Assembly: GCA_002943765.1 (NCBI GenBank)
Contig: PQWQ01000006.1
Span: 1,550,001 to 1,614,000, forward strand
Source of the DNA: Psoroptes ovis
Taxonomy: Eukaryota; Arthropoda; Arachnida; Sarcoptiformes; Psoroptidae
Direction of reading: 5' to 3'
Length of the DNA stretch: 64,000 nucleotides
Under the pieces are notes generated by a model that searched no databases, was not told where the DNA came from, and saw nothing but the letters and a program-made list of their open reading frames with translations. Below are positions 61,783 to 64,000 of this stretch, one piece after another; positions within the stretch are counted from its first letter, which is position 1; each line of letters starts with the position of its first letter. A program made the position numbers and the translations under genes.

Positions 61783-64000
61783 TTTTGTATTTTTTTATTT
61801 TTCTTCACTTTTTCAATATTACAAAACAAATAATCAATAATTTTTTTCAATCAAAGAATGTAGCAAAGAAGTATGTTACTTTGAAACACACACGGACACA
61901 AACAATAAAAAAAATTCAGAAAAAAGTAATGGCTGAATTCATCTTTTTATGAATGATAATAAATCGATTAGTGAACAAACAAATAAATAATCAATCGAAA
62001 ATGCATTTAAAGTTGTAAGATTCTTTTTACAATCGATTACAAATGATGAATGAATTGAAAAATGAAACTATTCAAACTATCATAATTATCTTAATAATTC
62101 GATGAAATGGTTGCTTAAACTTGATGAACCATAATAATCATTAGCGATGATTCATTTTAAACAATTATTTTGTTTGTATGTTTCTCTATTACATTAATTT
62201 GACAAATTTTGGCAATTATAATCGATCAAGTAGCCTAAAGATATTGAATCATTTCGATTATTTAATTTTATCATATTTTTTAAAATTTTGAATTTATATA
62301 CAATAAAATAAATTTAATTCATAACATGCACCCGCATCAGATTAGCAATGATAGCAATCCGAAAATATATGAAGATGTATAAGATTAGAAAATAATTTCA
62401 CTATTTAAATTCTATTTCAAATTTTTAGAAACTAAGATGTCATCAATTCATTATTATTATTATATGATGATGTTTACACCATGGAATTTCAAATACAATT
62501 GAATAGAAAAATGATGAACAAATGTTACCCTCATTGTATACAACCTATGAATTTTTTTTTCAAAAATAATTTTCAAATGGAGTCGGCGCTATGATATCGA
62601 AATTCGTAAAGTTGAAAATTTGGTATTTTTCGATGTTATTTTTTTCACACTTCAATTTGAATAAATTTAAATATCAATGTATGAAATCAAGGAGCAATGT
62701 GTTAAATAGTTAATGCAACTCGATTCTGGACATATTGGACTATTGTTATTAATAATAAACGGAAGTTATAACGAATAATGAGTGAATGAATTATCCATGA
62801 GTTTTTAACATCTTTTGTTTTTCGATCAATTCAACTAGTGACGTAATTCTACGGTATCCATAAATATAAAATCTCGTGCAATATTACGTTAGCATTCACA
62901 TTACGTGGATAACGATGCGCTTCAAATCGTCCGGCTCTCTTCAAAGGATTTAATCGAAATTACCTAGTGGTCATCGAAAGTATTTCATGAAGAATTTAAT
63001 CAAATTAAATTAACGTCTTGAAAAAATAGAATATTCAAGTAGATGTAACAAAAAAAAAGCAAAAACATCGAAATAAATAGAATTAAAACTAATAATCGAA
63101 TATTCTTATTATCATCATTTTCTAAGTTATGATTTTCTTTGCATTCTTTCCATAATTATTTATAGAAATAACAATGATCAAACACATTATCATATTAATT
63201 ATATTTGATTTAATTTGGAATATTTTTTCATTGAACATATATTTCTTCCATATAATCATGTAATATGTATTCAATACTGGTGATAATGATGTTCACACGC
63301 ATTTATTTGTTCAACATTTTATAAGGATGATAATGATTATTTAGATATTTGTTCATTCATTCATTTATTATCATTATTTATTACATTATTTTTAAGGTAT
63401 TTGGAAGCATTCAAATGCATAATTTTGATTATACATTAGAATAAATGACAGACATTATTACTGTTCATCAATTTTTCCACATTATCAAATTTTTTTCAGC
63501 TAACCGTTACATTCACATTATTAAAAAAAATACAAACAATGAACGGAAATTATATTATTCATTAGAATGAATACAATTAATAATTGAGAACCATCTTGAA
63601 TCAAATACATCTGTGAAATAATGAAATGCCACACATACCTGACACATATAGAAGAATTCATTTGATTTCCTCATCTGCTGCCTTTTTTTCTAGATTTTCA
63701 CTCCTCTTTTGATATTAACTCATTTTTCGGACATTATGGAAATATCATCACGGTTCTCAAAAGAACATGATTAAGGTTCATTCGATGGTAGAACATTCCA
63801 TAAAATCAATTTGAAAGAATGTTGAAAATTTAAAAAAAACAATGGAATAAAAAGAATTCAATTTGTATAAATTGTTAGTTTTTCAAAACCATTCATTGTC
63901 GAAATATTCCATTTTTAAAACAATTTAGAAACATTCAAAAATGAAACACTATTCCGTAGAATGCCTAAAACGTTAGCGGCAAATCGAAATTGAAGTTAAT
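61783..64000. other. Upstream flank of the GPCR, no gene recognised
   Basis: AT-rich. It probably includes the promoter and 5' UTR of the distal GPCR exon. A good donor-like CAG/GTATGT on the minus strand at about 63,632 could mark a 5' UTR exon. A less AT-rich patch at 62,830-62,960 has no clear frame or termini. Confidence 0.5.

Noticed and set aside
63600..63680. Donor-like CAG/GTATGT after a short ATG frame on the minus strand, as a third alternative first exon of the GPCR
   Set aside because: The phase does not fit the shared exon and no TM1-like peptide is encoded; at best a 5' UTR exon.
1..64000. tRNA, rRNA or CRISPR array
   Set aside because: No B-box-like GGTTCGAAT set in a cloverleaf context, no rRNA-like conserved block and no regularly spaced repeats were found.

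Overview
The window reads as nuclear DNA of an arthropod and most likely of an acariform (astigmatid-type) mite. The species call is inference. It rests on the very AT-rich base composition, the tiny introns (54-83 bp in most cases), the arthropod-type FMRFamide-receptor-like GPCR and a copia-type retrotransposon. All confident protein genes lie in the right-hand 24 kb. The left 40 kb is nearly devoid of recognisable coding sequence.

Layout. (i) 1-40,600: AT-rich, gene-poor DNA with microsatellites, a long poly-T run, a 147-bp piggyBac-type MITE (8,752-8,898, TTAA duplication), one well-supported but unidentified terminal exon on the minus strand (9,522-9,722), a few weaker exon candidates, and a decayed 1.28-kb Tc1/mariner element (32,521-33,800, TA duplication). 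(ii) 40,601-45,928: three minus-strand genes head to tail. They are a casein-kinase-1-like protein whose catalytic residues are lost (predicted pseudokinase), a TSSK-type Ser/Thr kinase with two exons, and a seven-exon PP2A B56 regulatory subunit. (iii) 49,613-51,519: an intronless DPH6 (diphthamide synthesis) convergent with a four-exon DHRS7-like short-chain dehydrogenase, with only 23 bp between their stop codons. (iv) 52,022-56,681: a very young Ty1/copia LTR retrotransposon with apparently identical 334-bp LTRs and a perfect 5-bp duplication. Its primer site resembles the anticodon stem-loop of initiator tRNA-Met, and one in-frame stop separates the reverse transcriptase from RNase H. (v) 56,693-61,782: a FMRFamide-receptor-like GPCR on the minus strand, with two homologous alternative first exons that each encode TM1, a very long extracellular loop 1, and a hAT-type MITE in its first intron. 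The copia element begins 6 bp beyond the GPCR stop codon.

How the genes relate. A kinase, a likely pseudokinase and a phosphatase regulatory subunit lie together in the same orientation, but nothing in the sequence proves a joint function. DPH6 and the SDR share a terminator region with opposed poly(A) signals. The GPCR is the most remarkable locus: its exon structure predicts two receptor isoforms with different N-termini and first membrane helices, and its 3' UTR has been captured by a fresh LTR insertion. No rRNA, tRNA or CRISPR was seen.
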